Part shown: in pieces, positions 1 to 10,375 of the stretch
Position numbering within the stretch: the stretch's first letter is position 1
How the letters are laid out: the number at the start of each line of letters is the position of its first letter
Assembly: GCF_003597395.2 (NCBI RefSeq)
Contig: NC_133770.1
Location: 296,555,398-296,619,397, forward strand
DNA: 64,000 bases
Source: Chelonoidis abingdonii
Taxonomy: Eukaryota; Chordata; Testudines; Testudinidae
Reading direction: 5' to 3'
Translations under genes and position numbers: made by a program
The notes under the pieces: model-generated
Databases searched by the model: none
Seen by the model: the letters and a program-made list of their open reading frames with translations, nothing else
What the model was told of the DNA's origin: nothing

Positions 1-339
1 TCCAGCCAAATGCACGTTTGCAAATAAAGAAAACAAACATAAGCCTAACTAGCTTTATCTATCTAGTACTCACTATTTTGAACTTATATGAGCCTGTATC
101 AGGGAGATTGGAGAGAAACCTGGTTGCATTTTTGGTCCCTCTGAGCCCCCAGAGCGAACAACCACCAAAAACTAACAGCACACACAGAAACTTCCCTCCC
201 TCAAGATTTGAAAGTATCCTGTCCCCTGATTTGTTCTCTGATCAGGTGACTGCCAGGCTTACTGAACATGTTAATCCTTTACAGTGAAAAGAGATATAAA
301 GTACTTCTGTTCTATTAACTTTTCTTATCTGTTTATGAC
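1..339. other. No recognised feature
   Basis: I see no gene or repeat that I recognise. The 89-codon open frame at 18-287 has no recognisable domain and no splice or promoter context. Confidence 0.4.
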
Positions 340-1140
340 AGGAATGATGTTGGATTGGAAGAAGGTCTCAAGTGGGGTTCCACAGGGATCTGTTCTGGGT
401 CTGTGTTATGTAACATCTTTATTAATGACCTGGATGTAGGAATAGAGAGCATATTGATCAGATTTGCAGATGACACAAAGCTGGTTGTGGCAAACACTTT
501 GGAGGATAAAACTGAAATTCAAATGGATCTTGATAAACTGGAGAACTGGGCTGTAGACAACAAAATGAAATTCAACAAAGACAAATGTAAGGTGCTACAC
601 TTAGGGAAATAAAACCAAATGCAGAAATACAGACTGGCAGATAACTGGTTTGGCAGCAGCACTGCTTAGAAGGATCTGGGAGTTGTGGTGGATCACAACC
701 TCGACATGAATCAACAATACAATGCTGTTGCAAAAAAAGCAAATGCAGTTCTGGGTTGCATTAACAGAGGCATAGCATGCAAATCACAGGAGATGATAGT
801 AACGCTCTACTTGAGGGCTGGCTAGGCCTCAGCTGGAGTACTGTGTTCAGTTTTGGTCACCAATGTTTAGAAAGGATGCAGAGAAACTGGAAAGGATCCA
901 GAGGTGAGCGACAAAGATGATCATAGGGATGGAATGCAAGCCAGATGAGCAAAGGCTGAAGGAACTGGGTATGTTTAGTTTGGAAAAGAGGAGACTAAGG
1001 GAGTATATGGTAGTGGTTTTCAAATATTTGAAAGGCTGACATAAAAAAGATGGAGAAAAGTTGTTCTCTCTTTCCACAGAGGGCACGACAAGGGGCAGTG
1101 GGTTCAAACTGCAGCATAGCAAAAAGTGGCTAGTTTTTAA
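340..1140 (+). mobile_element. CR1 LINE fragment: ORF2 reverse transcriptase and 3' part
   Basis: The frame at 355-612 reads like the CR1 reverse transcriptase palm: an NIFINDL block, then the catalytic FADD box at residues 37-40 (nt 463-474), followed by the DKCKVLHLGK block. The upstream motif B (normally [12 protein letters not shown]) is visible at nt 369-405 only after a frameshift. Downstream the CR1 C-terminal region (about 640-1125) can be followed with stops and frameshifts. The 5' portion is missing, as is usual for CR1. It is a dead copy. Confidence 0.85.
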
Positions 1141-1144
1141 ACTT

Positions 1145-2361
1145 CAGACTTGCCACTGACTTGGTCCTAAATGAATACAAGTGCCTTTGACTTGTCTGAA
1201 ACCAAGAGGTTCAACTCTTTTGTAAGAAGAGGTGACTATGAAAGACGAATATGTAAAGTACAGTACTTGGCACAATTTAGCAATGACAGCCCTCACACAA
1301 GCAGCTCTGCAACCCACAATTTCTGTGCCCTTCAAAAGGTGTTTCAAATGAATTCTGACACCCTCCAGGGTTCCACAGTTCTCACAAAGGTGTTAGGTTA
1401 TGAAACTAGAAAAAAGTTCCATTACAAATACCTCATTCCTGCTGGCCTTTCCAGCAGCATCTCTGAGTAGACAGGGCCCAAGCCTAAGTGCTTTATCATT
1501 TGTTAGGAAGGGGCTGGAACGTCAAGCTTTGAAGCTGGAAATAAATATAGTCACATTTCAGGGGTAGCTGGTCGGGGTGGGGAGGTGGATTGTTTTTTGC
1601 CCAGTATAGAGAAAGGGTCAGCTGCAGAATCAAGGACCTGATCCCCAAATGTCTAGGGAGTTTGGATCTGGGGTTTTCTCACTGTGATGGGAAAATGAAG
1701 ATGTCTTATTCCTCTCAATCATTAGGCCACTGGCCACTGCTGGAGGCAGGAAACCAGCCTTAATGAAACAATAGTTTGCTCTTGGAGGACACCTCCTATG
1801 TTGTAATCTGAGCAGGTTGTCATTAACAGACTGACAGGTGCTGGAAGATAGATTTCCCATGAATATTTGCAGAACATTTCCTATTGATCTAGTCTCTGGC
1901 AGTCCCCTGAGCATTAAATACCTTAAATTGCCTATTCCTCTGTAACACCTCCCTCTTAAATATGCTTTCGATGCATGAAACATAAAGCCAACTTTCCATT
2001 AAAAATGAAACAAGTTCCAGTGCAGACGCACACCTTCCCTATCCTGGATTTGTGATTTGGGGCGGGAGAGGAGGCAAGAATGCACTGAGCTGCAACCACT
2101 CTGGTTCTGTGGCATCACAATCAGATACCTGGCATTGCACACTGAAGGCACTGCACACATTCACAGAAGTTTTCTCAATGGGTGTAAGTCAGGTGGAAAA
2201 CCCAAGAGACTGTAACAGCGCTGCCTCTTGCTGTGAAGCAGACTCTGCTAACCCTTTAAATGAAGGACCTCCCCTTCTCCTGCTCCCCCTGCATTGCCTG
2301 TGTTGCCCCTTTTGGCCTGACACATTAGCCAACATTTGGGGCTGTCGTCAGGTGTTCGGCT
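1145..2361. other. Unassigned sequence
   Basis: No gene, splice-bounded exon or repeat family that I can name. Open frames here (up to 132 codons) overlap on both strands and lack domain signatures. Confidence 0.4.
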
Positions 2362-2406
2362 CTGTGTGTGTGTATGTGTGTGTGTGTGTGTGTGTGTGTT
2401 GTGTTG
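2362..2406 (+). repeat. (TG)n microsatellite
   Basis: A nearly uninterrupted TG dinucleotide run with one TA interruption near 2373 and a TTG break at the right end. Confidence 0.95.
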
Positions 2407-2486
2407 TCCCAGCTCTGCGCAGATACCTGGCACATCAGATCTCGGGCTAACCGCCCAATGAAATCCCAATGAAACCACAAAATCCA

Positions 2487-3130
2487 TTAGAGTGCAGAGG
2501 CGCTTAGGTTTATTGTCAGCAAAGCACGGCCCTAGATCCCTGGATCAATGGCTACAGTTACACTAGCGCATGTGTGCCCATGACCATGGATGCAGCTCAG
2601 TCAGTGGCAGGACTTTCCACTGCCCCCTCGCCTGGAAAGACACTCCTGCTGAGATCCATCTTTATACACTAACACAAACAAGCTACATATCACCCTTGAC
2701 AGATCAGAGTGCCACCCTCTGACGTATTAAGGCGCCACCCATTGCCTTATACCTGTAGGTTCAATCAAAACATCTATATTCATCATGCTGTCATCCTAAT
2801 CTTATCCTTAAGATGGGTCAGCGTGTTCCTGTTATCTTTGGGGAATGTATTTATCAGGGTGTTCTGGTACCTGTTCTGGAATGTGTTTGCGTGAGTGTTT
2901 TGTGCCTAGCACCTCTCAGGAATATGTGTTTTTACAATATCAACCCTATGCTTGTCAAATTCTGTGAGGAGGGCCTGTTTCTTGCTCACAACCTAACTTT
3001 GCTTTTTGTCGGCAAGGTTTGGACTACTTTAGCCCAGCCCTCAGATACATGGGCTTATGTTTCAGGCCCTCTTCCTACTACAGAGGCCTTTCCAGGTTGT
3101 TTCCATTAGGAGAAATTGATTATAGAGTCA
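2487..3130 (-). other. Possible LTR-element remnant, minus orientation
   Basis: The reverse strand carries an AATAAA signal near 2507-2512, and the sequence resembles repeated LTR-like DNA that I associate with turtles. No terminal TG...CA pair or target duplication could be fixed, so this is tentative. Confidence 0.25.
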
Positions 3131-3754
3131 GGTATTTCTTGGTGCAATCTTTTTTATTTACAAAGAATGTACATAATGTCCTAGTTCCTGGAACATAGCA
3201 GGAATCAAACATCAGGAGGCATTTTCCTTGTTCAGAAATCCAGCCCTACTTTCAGCCAGTACTCTGCCCAAAAGAAGCTGTCTCTCTTAGCCTCCTCTCA
3301 GGGCCACACTGTTAGAGGGCTTGTTCCTTCACTCTCTCACTTTCCTGGTCCTTCTCACATGAACAGAGAGCAGCAATACCCAAAGTCCAAAGGTGCAAAC
3401 AATTCAATGTTTATTGGGGTGAACTTTCAGCAAGAAATTATTCCAATTTCCTTCCTCAGTGTCCCCCTTCCCAGCTCTGATGCCACAGAGCCTTGCCTGT
3501 GTCCCTGTTCCCATTCCCTGTTCCTACTCCTCCCCTTAGCAAAACATGATTCCAATCCCACCCCTTACTTCCTGATTGACTGCAGACTATAGAGTAAAAC
3601 TTGAGTTCTTAACCAATCATTTTACTGAAATTTAACTAACCAATCCTAACATATTGTAACATGATTAGCTAACCAATTATATTCCACCACCTTAATTGGT
3701 TTATACCCAACAAAATGAAGTATACAGCAGACAGAAATAATCACAGAACCAGAC

Positions 3755-3766
3755 AGAGATTATACA
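3755..3766 (+). repeat. 12-bp target-site duplication, left copy
   Basis: Exact copy of agagattataca, repeated at 3997-4008 on the other side of the fold-back element. Confidence 0.85.
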
Positions 3767-3996
3767 AGTATCAGAGGGGTAGCTGTGTTAGTCTGGATCT
3801 GTAAAAAGCAACAAAGCATCCTGTGGCACCTTATAGACTAACAGACATATTGGAGCATGAGCTTTCGTGGGTGAATATCCACTTTGTCAGATGCATCATC
3901 ATCTGCATCTGACGAAGTGGGTATTCACCCATGAAAGCTCATGCTCCAATACGTCTGTTAGTCTATAAGGTACCACAGGACTCTTTGTTGCTTTTT
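3767..3996 (+). mobile_element. Fold-back Penelope-like repeat with hammerhead-like core
   Basis: Two inverted arms, 3799-3897 and 3903-4000, are about 90% complementary around a short spacer. The insertion is flanked by a 12-bp direct repeat agagattataca (3755-3766 and 3997-4008), a length typical of target-primed retrotransposition rather than cut-and-paste transposition. I recognise the sequence as the 3' terminal region of turtle Penelope-like elements, which often sit as partial inverted copies. The right arm contains CUGACGA (3909-3915), a 6-bp stem II (3917-3932), GAAA (3933-3936) and a 3-bp stem III ending at C3946, which resembles a hammerhead ribozyme. The left arm (minus strand) has CUGACAA instead, losing the conserved G. 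Confidence 0.7.
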
Positions 3997-4663
3997 AGAG
4001 ATTATACAGACAAACAATAGGGAAGTGGGGACTATAGTGATAGAACAACAAAGAAACGAGGATTTTACACCCCAGCTATTGATATGTGAGTTCTTGCCAG
4101 ACAGGATGCTATCAAACTACGTTTTTTAAAAAAAAAATCTTCTAGGCTCTTCCCTTTCTCTGGAGGTGATAGATTGGATCACCTTTTTAACAGCCCAAAC
4201 TGCCTTATTTCAGTGTGACTGGGGAGGACGTGACCGTTCGCTTCCCAGTTTATGGCTGCCCCTGCTGTTTAGCCAAAGGCCTTAGCCTAAAAATGAAGCC
4301 TTAGACTATCCAAGAGTGAGAAGACCTTTAAACAGGCAGACTGTGATTTTGATTCTTGTTTTGTACCTCTGTAACCAGCTAAGTGATAAGAATACACCTC
4401 AATTCTTAAAGTCTAGGCCTTTGCAGACAGGCCTGAATATCTATAGCCTAACACTTCTCCTTCCCCTGCCCCTTTTTTTTTATTTTGGGATCCTCCTGCC
4501 CAGGTCTTCCTGGAAAAGCATAGGACATATGGTGACACATTTCCTGATAGGGCTAGGCATTTGTGCTTCTCTGACTTGCAGCTGGCTTTTCTGGCTGCTA
4601 CTGCTGACTTTCTGCTTCCAACTCACACAGACAGTGTATCTGTACAGCGCCAAGCATCACTGA

Positions 4664-4834
4664 TTCATAGATTCTAGGACTGGAAGGGACCTCGAGAGGT
4701 CATCGAGTCCAATCTCATGCCCTCATGGCAGGACCAAATACTGTCTAGACCATCCCAGATAGACATTTATCTAACCTACTCTTAAATATCTCCAGAGATG
4801 GAGATTCCACAACCTCCCTAGGCAATTTATTCAA
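4664..4834 (-). mobile_element. CR1 LINE 3' end
   Basis: Reverse complement of a CR1 3' terminus: the tcatagattctagg end, the 'ctggaagggacct..gaggtcat.gagtcc' block and the 'tctccagagatggagattccacaacctccctagg' region just upstream of the CR1 stop. It abuts a SINE on its right. Confidence 0.9.
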
Positions 4835-5033
4835 ATAATAATAATTGGAGATATGCCTATCTCCTAGAACTGGAAGGGACCTTGAAAGTTCATTGAGTCC
4901 AGCTCCCTGCCTTCACTAGTAGGACCAAGTACTGATTTTTGCCCCAAAACCCCAGGTGGCCCTCTCAAGGATTGAGCTCACAACCCTAGGTTTAGCAAAC
5001 CAATGCTCAAGCCACTGAGCTATCCCTCCCCCT
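4835..5033 (-). mobile_element. tRNA-derived turtle SINE (Cry I type)
   Basis: On the minus strand the element starts with a tRNA-like head (A box TAGCTCAGTGG, B box GGTTGTGAGCTCAATCC), followed by a body and a tail of the 'agttctaggagatagg..atctcc' type ending in an AAT/ATT microsatellite at 4835-4850. Known family biology: RNA polymerase III transcription and mobilisation by a CR1-like LINE that shares the 3' tail. The tRNA head is degraded and is not a tRNA gene. Confidence 0.9.
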
Positions 5034-6471
5034 ACTACTTGCTATGAAGTCTATGACAAGGGCTCCTAGGAATTACCGCAAATAATCATAATAATACAAA
5101 ATACTTTGGTGCATTAAAATCCAGAGATGAAAATCTTGGCCTTAGAAGTTGATGGCACCGGAATTTTACCCAAAGACTGTAATGATGCCCACTCTGCGAC
5201 GCCACATGAATGAGGACATCTGCCACTGAGCAGCATTAGCAGGGCACGTGCAATGGGCGTGTGTTTAGTGTTTTCAAGTCCAAAGCCTGGAATAAACGTT
5301 CTAGATGGCGCTGACATTCCCCTCCTTCCCCCGTCTTATCGTCTTCATTCATTTGTACTCTCTTGATCAGTACATGCTTAAAATTCTTCAGCCAAATGCT
5401 TCTGGTCAATCAATCTAATCAATGTCTTGTGCTCTTTCTATTTGGCGGTAATGAAATAACAGGCGAATATCTGAATAGTCATAATCACATAACGAGGAGC
5501 TATCTTTTAATTTATGGATTCATCTGACATCTTTATGTCCCTGATCCAGTAAAGCATTTAAGCCTGTGCTTATCTTTAAGCAGGTGAGTATGGTTGTATT
5601 ATAGTAATGGTGATGAAGACTGATTGATGATATTAATAAAGTTGATTTATATTCCTCTCTATATAATACTCCTTGGTAGCTGTAATGATAATGGGTTTTA
5701 GACATACAGGTATAATGAGTCCGAGAATGTTTTAACTTTATCTGATCCTTCACTTGTGATTTATTGTTTCCAGGAGACAATACATGGAGAACTTAGGCTC
5801 AATGGGATAAATTAATCTCTGTGGTAATGCCATAGAAGTCTCAATGTGTTAAGAACTGACAGTACTAGTGGGTGGCGACTCCAGAGCTGTGATTAGCATC
5901 AGGGAAAGTAGCTCATTGATCCCAATATCAGCTGACAATGATCCCTCTCTGCCTTGTCAACTAAAATAATTAATCAAAAGCTTTAGGTTACCAGTTCAAA
6001 CCCACTCTTGATTAGTGGCAACCAAAAAGTCATTCCTAACTGAGGCAACCTATGTGACATGAGCTCATGGCAGACAATTGTCTAAAACATCACAACTCCC
6101 CCAGATTGGCCCCTGTTCTACCTATGAGCATCATGTTAGCATCCAAGTTCCTTGTTGATAGTCTGAGCAGAAGAAACAAGCACTCTTTCTCATGCCCCCA
6201 AGCTGAACTCACTGCTGTCCATCCTCTGCCATCAGAGCTGTCATGCCAAAACCCTTCCCCAAGCACTAGAGTCACTAAATAGATATAGGGTTTGTTTGTA
6301 TAAATTCAGCATACTCTCCCTGTCACGCCATGGAAATATTTGAAAACAATTTCAGCCACCAATGAAATGAAACCCATATTGGGTCCTTTAAACAGAACCT
6401 GCTTCAGAAACCAACATGCCATGTAAATTACTGAAACTCCTTTAATAGAAAAAGTGAAAAACAGACACTGA
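5034..6471. other. Unassigned sequence, partly AT-rich
   Basis: No gene seen. 5330-5520 is AT-rich with several TAAT/ATTA homeodomain-type cores and could be a conserved non-coding element, but this needs alignment. Confidence 0.35.
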
Positions 6472-6563
6472 AGGCCAGATTTTCAAAGGTATTTAGGAGC
6501 CTAAAGATGCAGATAAAGCACCTTGTGGGATTTACACAAAAGCCTACACAGGTGAGGCACCTA

Positions 6564-7657
6564 AGGGTATATTCATAGATCCCAAGGCAAGGAGGGGCCA
6601 TTGTGATTACCTAGTCTGACCTCCTTTATAACACAAATAGCCCCCAAATAAGCCCTGTTTGAACTACAGAATTCCTTTAAAAAAATCCAATCTTGATTTC
6701 AAAAATTGCCAGTGATGCAAAATTCACCAGATCCTTTGGTAAACTGTCCCAATGATTTATTGCCCTCACTGTTTAAAATGTGCAGTCTGAATTTGGTTCC
6801 AGTCTTCTTTCCAGTCTGAATTTGTCTAGCTTTAACTTCCAACCATTGGATCTTGTTATAGATTTGTCTGCTAGGCTGAAGAGCCCATTATTAAATTTTT
6901 GTTCACTATATAGGTACTTACAGACTGTGATCAATTTACTCCCTAAACTTGTCTTTATTAAAATAAACATACTGAGCTCCCAGAGTCTGCCATTATAAGG
7001 CATGCTTTACAATCCTTTGATCATTCTCCTGGCTCTTTTCTGAACCTTCTCCAATTTATCAACATCCATCTTGAATTATGAACACCAGCAACGGACACAG
7101 TTTTCCAGCAGCGGTTCCAAATACAGAGGTAAAATAACTTCTCTGCTCCTAATCAAGATTCCAGTTTATGCATCCAAGAATCACATTATCCCGTTTGCCT
7201 ACAACATTGCACTGGGAGCTCATGCTCAGCTGATTATCAGCCATGACCCCCGAGCCTTTTTCAGAGCCACAGCTTCCCTGGATAGAGTCCCCCGTCCTGT
7301 AAGCATGGGCTACATTCTTTGTCCCTACATGTATACATTTACATTTGGCCATATTAAAATGCATATTGTTTGCTTGCGCCCAGCTTAGTGATGCAGATTG
7401 CTCTGTAGCAGTGAGAGTCCTTCATTATTTACCACTCCCCCAATTTTTGTATTGCTGGCACTTTTAACAGGACTTAGGGTATGCATACGCTGCAAAAAAA
7501 GCAGAGTTCTAAACCCAGTTTAGCTAACTATAGGCTTTCAGTTGAGCTGCTAATCTGAGATAAAAGCTGAGTTGCCCCATCTTCACTGCTGTTTCAACCT
7601 GCTAGCTAACCTGATTTAAGAGAACATTTTTTTTTCCAGTGTAGACATACCCTAAGT
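6564..7657 (+). mobile_element. Second TIR element (MITE), itself split by a CR1
   Basis: The body at 7472-7657 has perfect 12-bp terminal inverted repeats, acttagggtatg and cataccctaagt. The few bases at 6561-6571 (ctaagggtat) are best read as the other copy of its left end, duplicated when the CR1 inserted. Its interior carries an A-rich and T-rich tract next to each terminus. No transposase is present. Confidence 0.6.
6572..7471 (-). mobile_element. CR1 LINE fragment
   Basis: Reverse-complement CR1 with its 3' end on the left (attcatagat at 6572), running through the 3' region and C-terminal reverse-transcriptase part. Recognisable minus-strand blocks include 'ctggctcttttctgaaccttctccaattt' and the 'caagaatcacattatcccgttt' region. 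It is flanked by an imperfect direct repeat ctaagggtat / cttagggtat (6561-6571 and 7473-7482), read as its target duplication inside the second TIR element. Confidence 0.85.
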
Positions 7658-7752
7658 CCCGTTGAAAGTCAATGGGAGTTAGGCAATTAACCTACTTCGG
7701 CACTTTTGAAAACCCCGCTAGGTACCTATGTATCTTTTGAAAATCTGACCCT

Positions 7753-8689
7753 AAATGATTTAATAAAGGAGAAAGTGATGTAGTGTTGTGGAGAAGTTAG
7801 AGCAAGGATTTTGACAGCTTCATGAGAATGGAGAGCACAGTGTAAGATCCCGTCACTTTATTTAGCATTTAGATGGTTGCTTGATCCTAACATTCAGAAC
7901 AGCATTGTTTGCACGTCCGTTAAAGTCAGTGGAAGACACGAGTGGATGATGAACATAGGACTGACCCCAAGACCTGCTGGAAACCTTTATAACGCGCTCC
8001 TATATACTGGGATTACATCCCTACTGCTGAAATGCAGCCACTTCTGGTGTGGGTCAAGGCAGGAATGCAATACAATAGGGGTTTTAGGGAGGAAAGTAAT
8101 GGATACACACACTGTGTTACTGTAACTGAGTAATAATAACAGTAATGAAGAATATGCTCGTGTGGATTAAGTATTTGAATACAAGTAAAAAATTCCACCC
8201 CCAGTGGAAGACAGAGCTCTGGAGCTTTCAGTTTCACTACCTGTCCAGCTACTTAATGCCTGCCAGTTAAGCTTATCCACTCTTACTATTGTTGAACTAT
8301 TGTTCTATACAACAGAAAAAAATAAGAGAAAAAAATTGAATTTCCGTCTCCTGCAATATATAGGCTGCACGTCTGACGTGATCTTCAATATTCAACCTGT
8401 CTGGAACTATTTCCCGTTACAATTTTTTATATTTTTCAACTAAATAATTTTCTTGGGTCGATTATAATATTATTACCTTTTGCAAAACTTTCCTGTCCTG
8501 TCTTTTAATTTCCATTTCCTCCTTATTAAGCCATTTCAATCATTTCCCCTTTGCTTTTTTCTCTAGGCTTTTTTGTTTATTGAGGGAGCTCTCCAAGTGA
8601 CTTTCCGGATTGAGTGGTGTCAGCTCCAGGAGTTTTGAAGTTAATAGGAGTCTGAGGTAAACAGGGAATGCAAAGAAGCACCTGGTAAC
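7753..8689. other. Unassigned sequence
   Basis: No gene or recognised repeat. 8300-8580 is AT-rich. Confidence 0.4.
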
Positions 8690-9760
8690 ACGTTGACCAG
8701 TGGAGGCCATTTGTCTTTCATGGAAGGGGAGGACAGTGTCCCAAGTAGTTATTCAAATTATTTTCCCCTTCCAGCCAGCATCAGTGCAGTCTTGCCCAGG
8801 CTGAGTTTGCTCTTCCTCCAGGAGCTGATCTCTAGCTGGCATCCTTACAGAGTACCAGTGGGGGTGGCTGCATCTCTTAAGATCAACACAGCTGAGTATC
8901 ATCAGCATATTGTTGGCAGCAATGCCTGTGGGGTCTCTCTCTTTCCAACTAGTCTCATGTCAATGAACAATGCTAATGCAGAGCTGCGTTCAGAATCTCC
9001 ATCTGCAGATACAAGCCAAGAATTCATCTCTGGTGGAGATTTTTTTTTTCTTCATAAAGGGAGACATTTCTTAGGCCTGAAAAACTGTGATCAGGGCTGA
9101 TTAAAGATGGGGGGAAAGGCAAACAAATATACAGGGTCCCCAAGCTCAAGCTGCCCCCCAAACATCTGTAACTGGGGTGAAATGGGGGGACCCAGCAAAT
9201 GTGATGTACCACGGTTCCAAATTTCTCTTGATGGGCCTGGCTGCTATGAATATTTATTTATTTAGATTCACATTTAAAAATAAGATGGGGCACCTCACCA
9301 GTGCTCTCAGCAACCCTGCTGTAAATGACAGGAATACATTAAACAGCCAGCACATCACAAGAAAACCGACCCCTCCAACATACCAACTCCGTCCTCAGCA
9401 GCAGCCCATGCAAACAGACGTGCTTTGCAGAATGTTTGGAGGGTCAACAGAGCCCGGCTACTCTGGACCTGCAGAAAATCTCTTCCCAGACTGAGGGCCC
9501 CTCACAGGGAACGTTCTAACACCGGCCTCCCTCTCTTTCAAACTGAAGGGGATTTGGATCAAGTGCCTTTGCCCACCACAATGGGGGCACAAGAAGAGAG
9601 GTGGTCTTTCAATAGGGCAGCCTCAAGCCATTTGGGATTTTATAGGTCAAACCCAGCACCTTAAATTCAACCAACAGGCAACCAGTGCAGGTCATGGGGA
9701 AATGTGTCATAGAGACTAGCACATGTGATTCGTCCACAAACGAGATTTATTATTGGCAGC
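8690..9760 (-). other. Possible ancient repeat remnants
   Basis: Two stretches look like old dispersed vertebrate repeat sequence that I cannot place in a family: about 8810-8990 ('cagctgagtatcatcagcatattg') and about 9600-9720 ('gggattttataggtcaaacccagcaccttaaatt'). Open frames of 105-135 codons here overlap on both strands and are not credible genes. Confidence 0.3.
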
Positions 9761-9998
9761 AAAGTCACTTTCCGATTCTCCCTCCAAAGCCCTGCCACTG
9801 AGCCCTCCCCTGGACAGAAGAGATTAATGGATTTTAAGACCAGAACCTTGGTGATCAGCTGGTCTGACCAGCATAGGACAAGCCAACGAAAGATACATCC
9901 CTGTGTGGGCTCAACCCACCAACCTCTCAGCCAGCAGCCACACATGCTAACCGATTGCACCCCCAAGACTGCTCATCGACAACTCTGACCATGACTCG

Positions 9999-10375
9999 GG
10001 GTTACCATACCTCTGGATTTCTGAGGACATAGCCTCTTTTTTAAGCCTGCTTTAAAAAGAAAGAGCCTCGTCTGGGCCTCTTCCCAGTTGAGACTGCTCC
10101 TGCATCTGCAGCTGATTGGTCCATTCCCCTGCATCCACAGCAGATTGGTCCATTCCTCTGCAAGCCACAACTGCTGGATCCCCCCTACCCAGGCACCAGC
10201 TTTCAGCCCTGGGGAGGGGGTCCAGCAAGGAGGCGCTGACGTCCTTGGCTTGTGCCAGCTGCCCTGCCACCGTGACAAGGAGTGACACTGCCACCCACCT
10301 CCAGTGAGCACTCTGCTTCTTCCCCCCACAGCATGCCTTCCCTTCTCTTTTGGGGAACCTGAAATATGGTAACCC
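9999..10375 (+). mobile_element. Non-autonomous TIR element, GC-rich interior
   Basis: Ends are inverted copies of an 11-bp motif: gggttaccata at 9999-10009 and tatggtaaccc at 10365-10375. The interior is GC-rich and produces overlapping spurious frames on both strands. I found no convincing target duplication, so the superfamily is open (hAT is possible). Confidence 0.6.

Larger units (their letters stand above)
3140..4460 (-). mobile_element. Probable LTR retroelement remains (interrupted)
   Basis: This stretch resembles dispersed turtle LTR-element sequence read on the minus strand. AATAAA signals lie on that strand near 3150 and 3410. It is interrupted by the fold-back repeat at 3767-3996, which carries a clean target duplication and is therefore younger. 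No gag, pol or env motif is legible, so the class is inferred from recognition alone. Confidence 0.4.
6472..7752 (+). mobile_element. TIR element (MITE), split by nested insertions
   Basis: The outer halves are 6472-6565 and 7651-7752. The left end reads gccagattttcaaaggtat and the right end atcttttgaaaatctgacc, which are imperfect inverted repeats. Reading from 6565 directly into 7656 restores a continuous 'gcacctaa|gtcccgttgaaagtcaatgggagttaggc' of the kind seen in whole copies. Everything between (6566-7650) was inserted later. Confidence 0.65.

Noticed and set aside
1171..1470. 99-codon frame downstream of the first CR1
   Set aside because: No motif, no promoter or splice context, and an overlapping antisense frame.
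3767..3996. CRISPR-like or simple DNA-transposon palindrome
   Set aside because: A single inverted pair, no spaced direct repeats, and a 12-bp target duplication favour a retroelement origin.
4940..5033. tRNA gene
   Set aside because: A- and B-box-like blocks are those of a SINE head; the cloverleaf is degraded and the element continues into a SINE body and tail. The same applies to 12100 and 19817.
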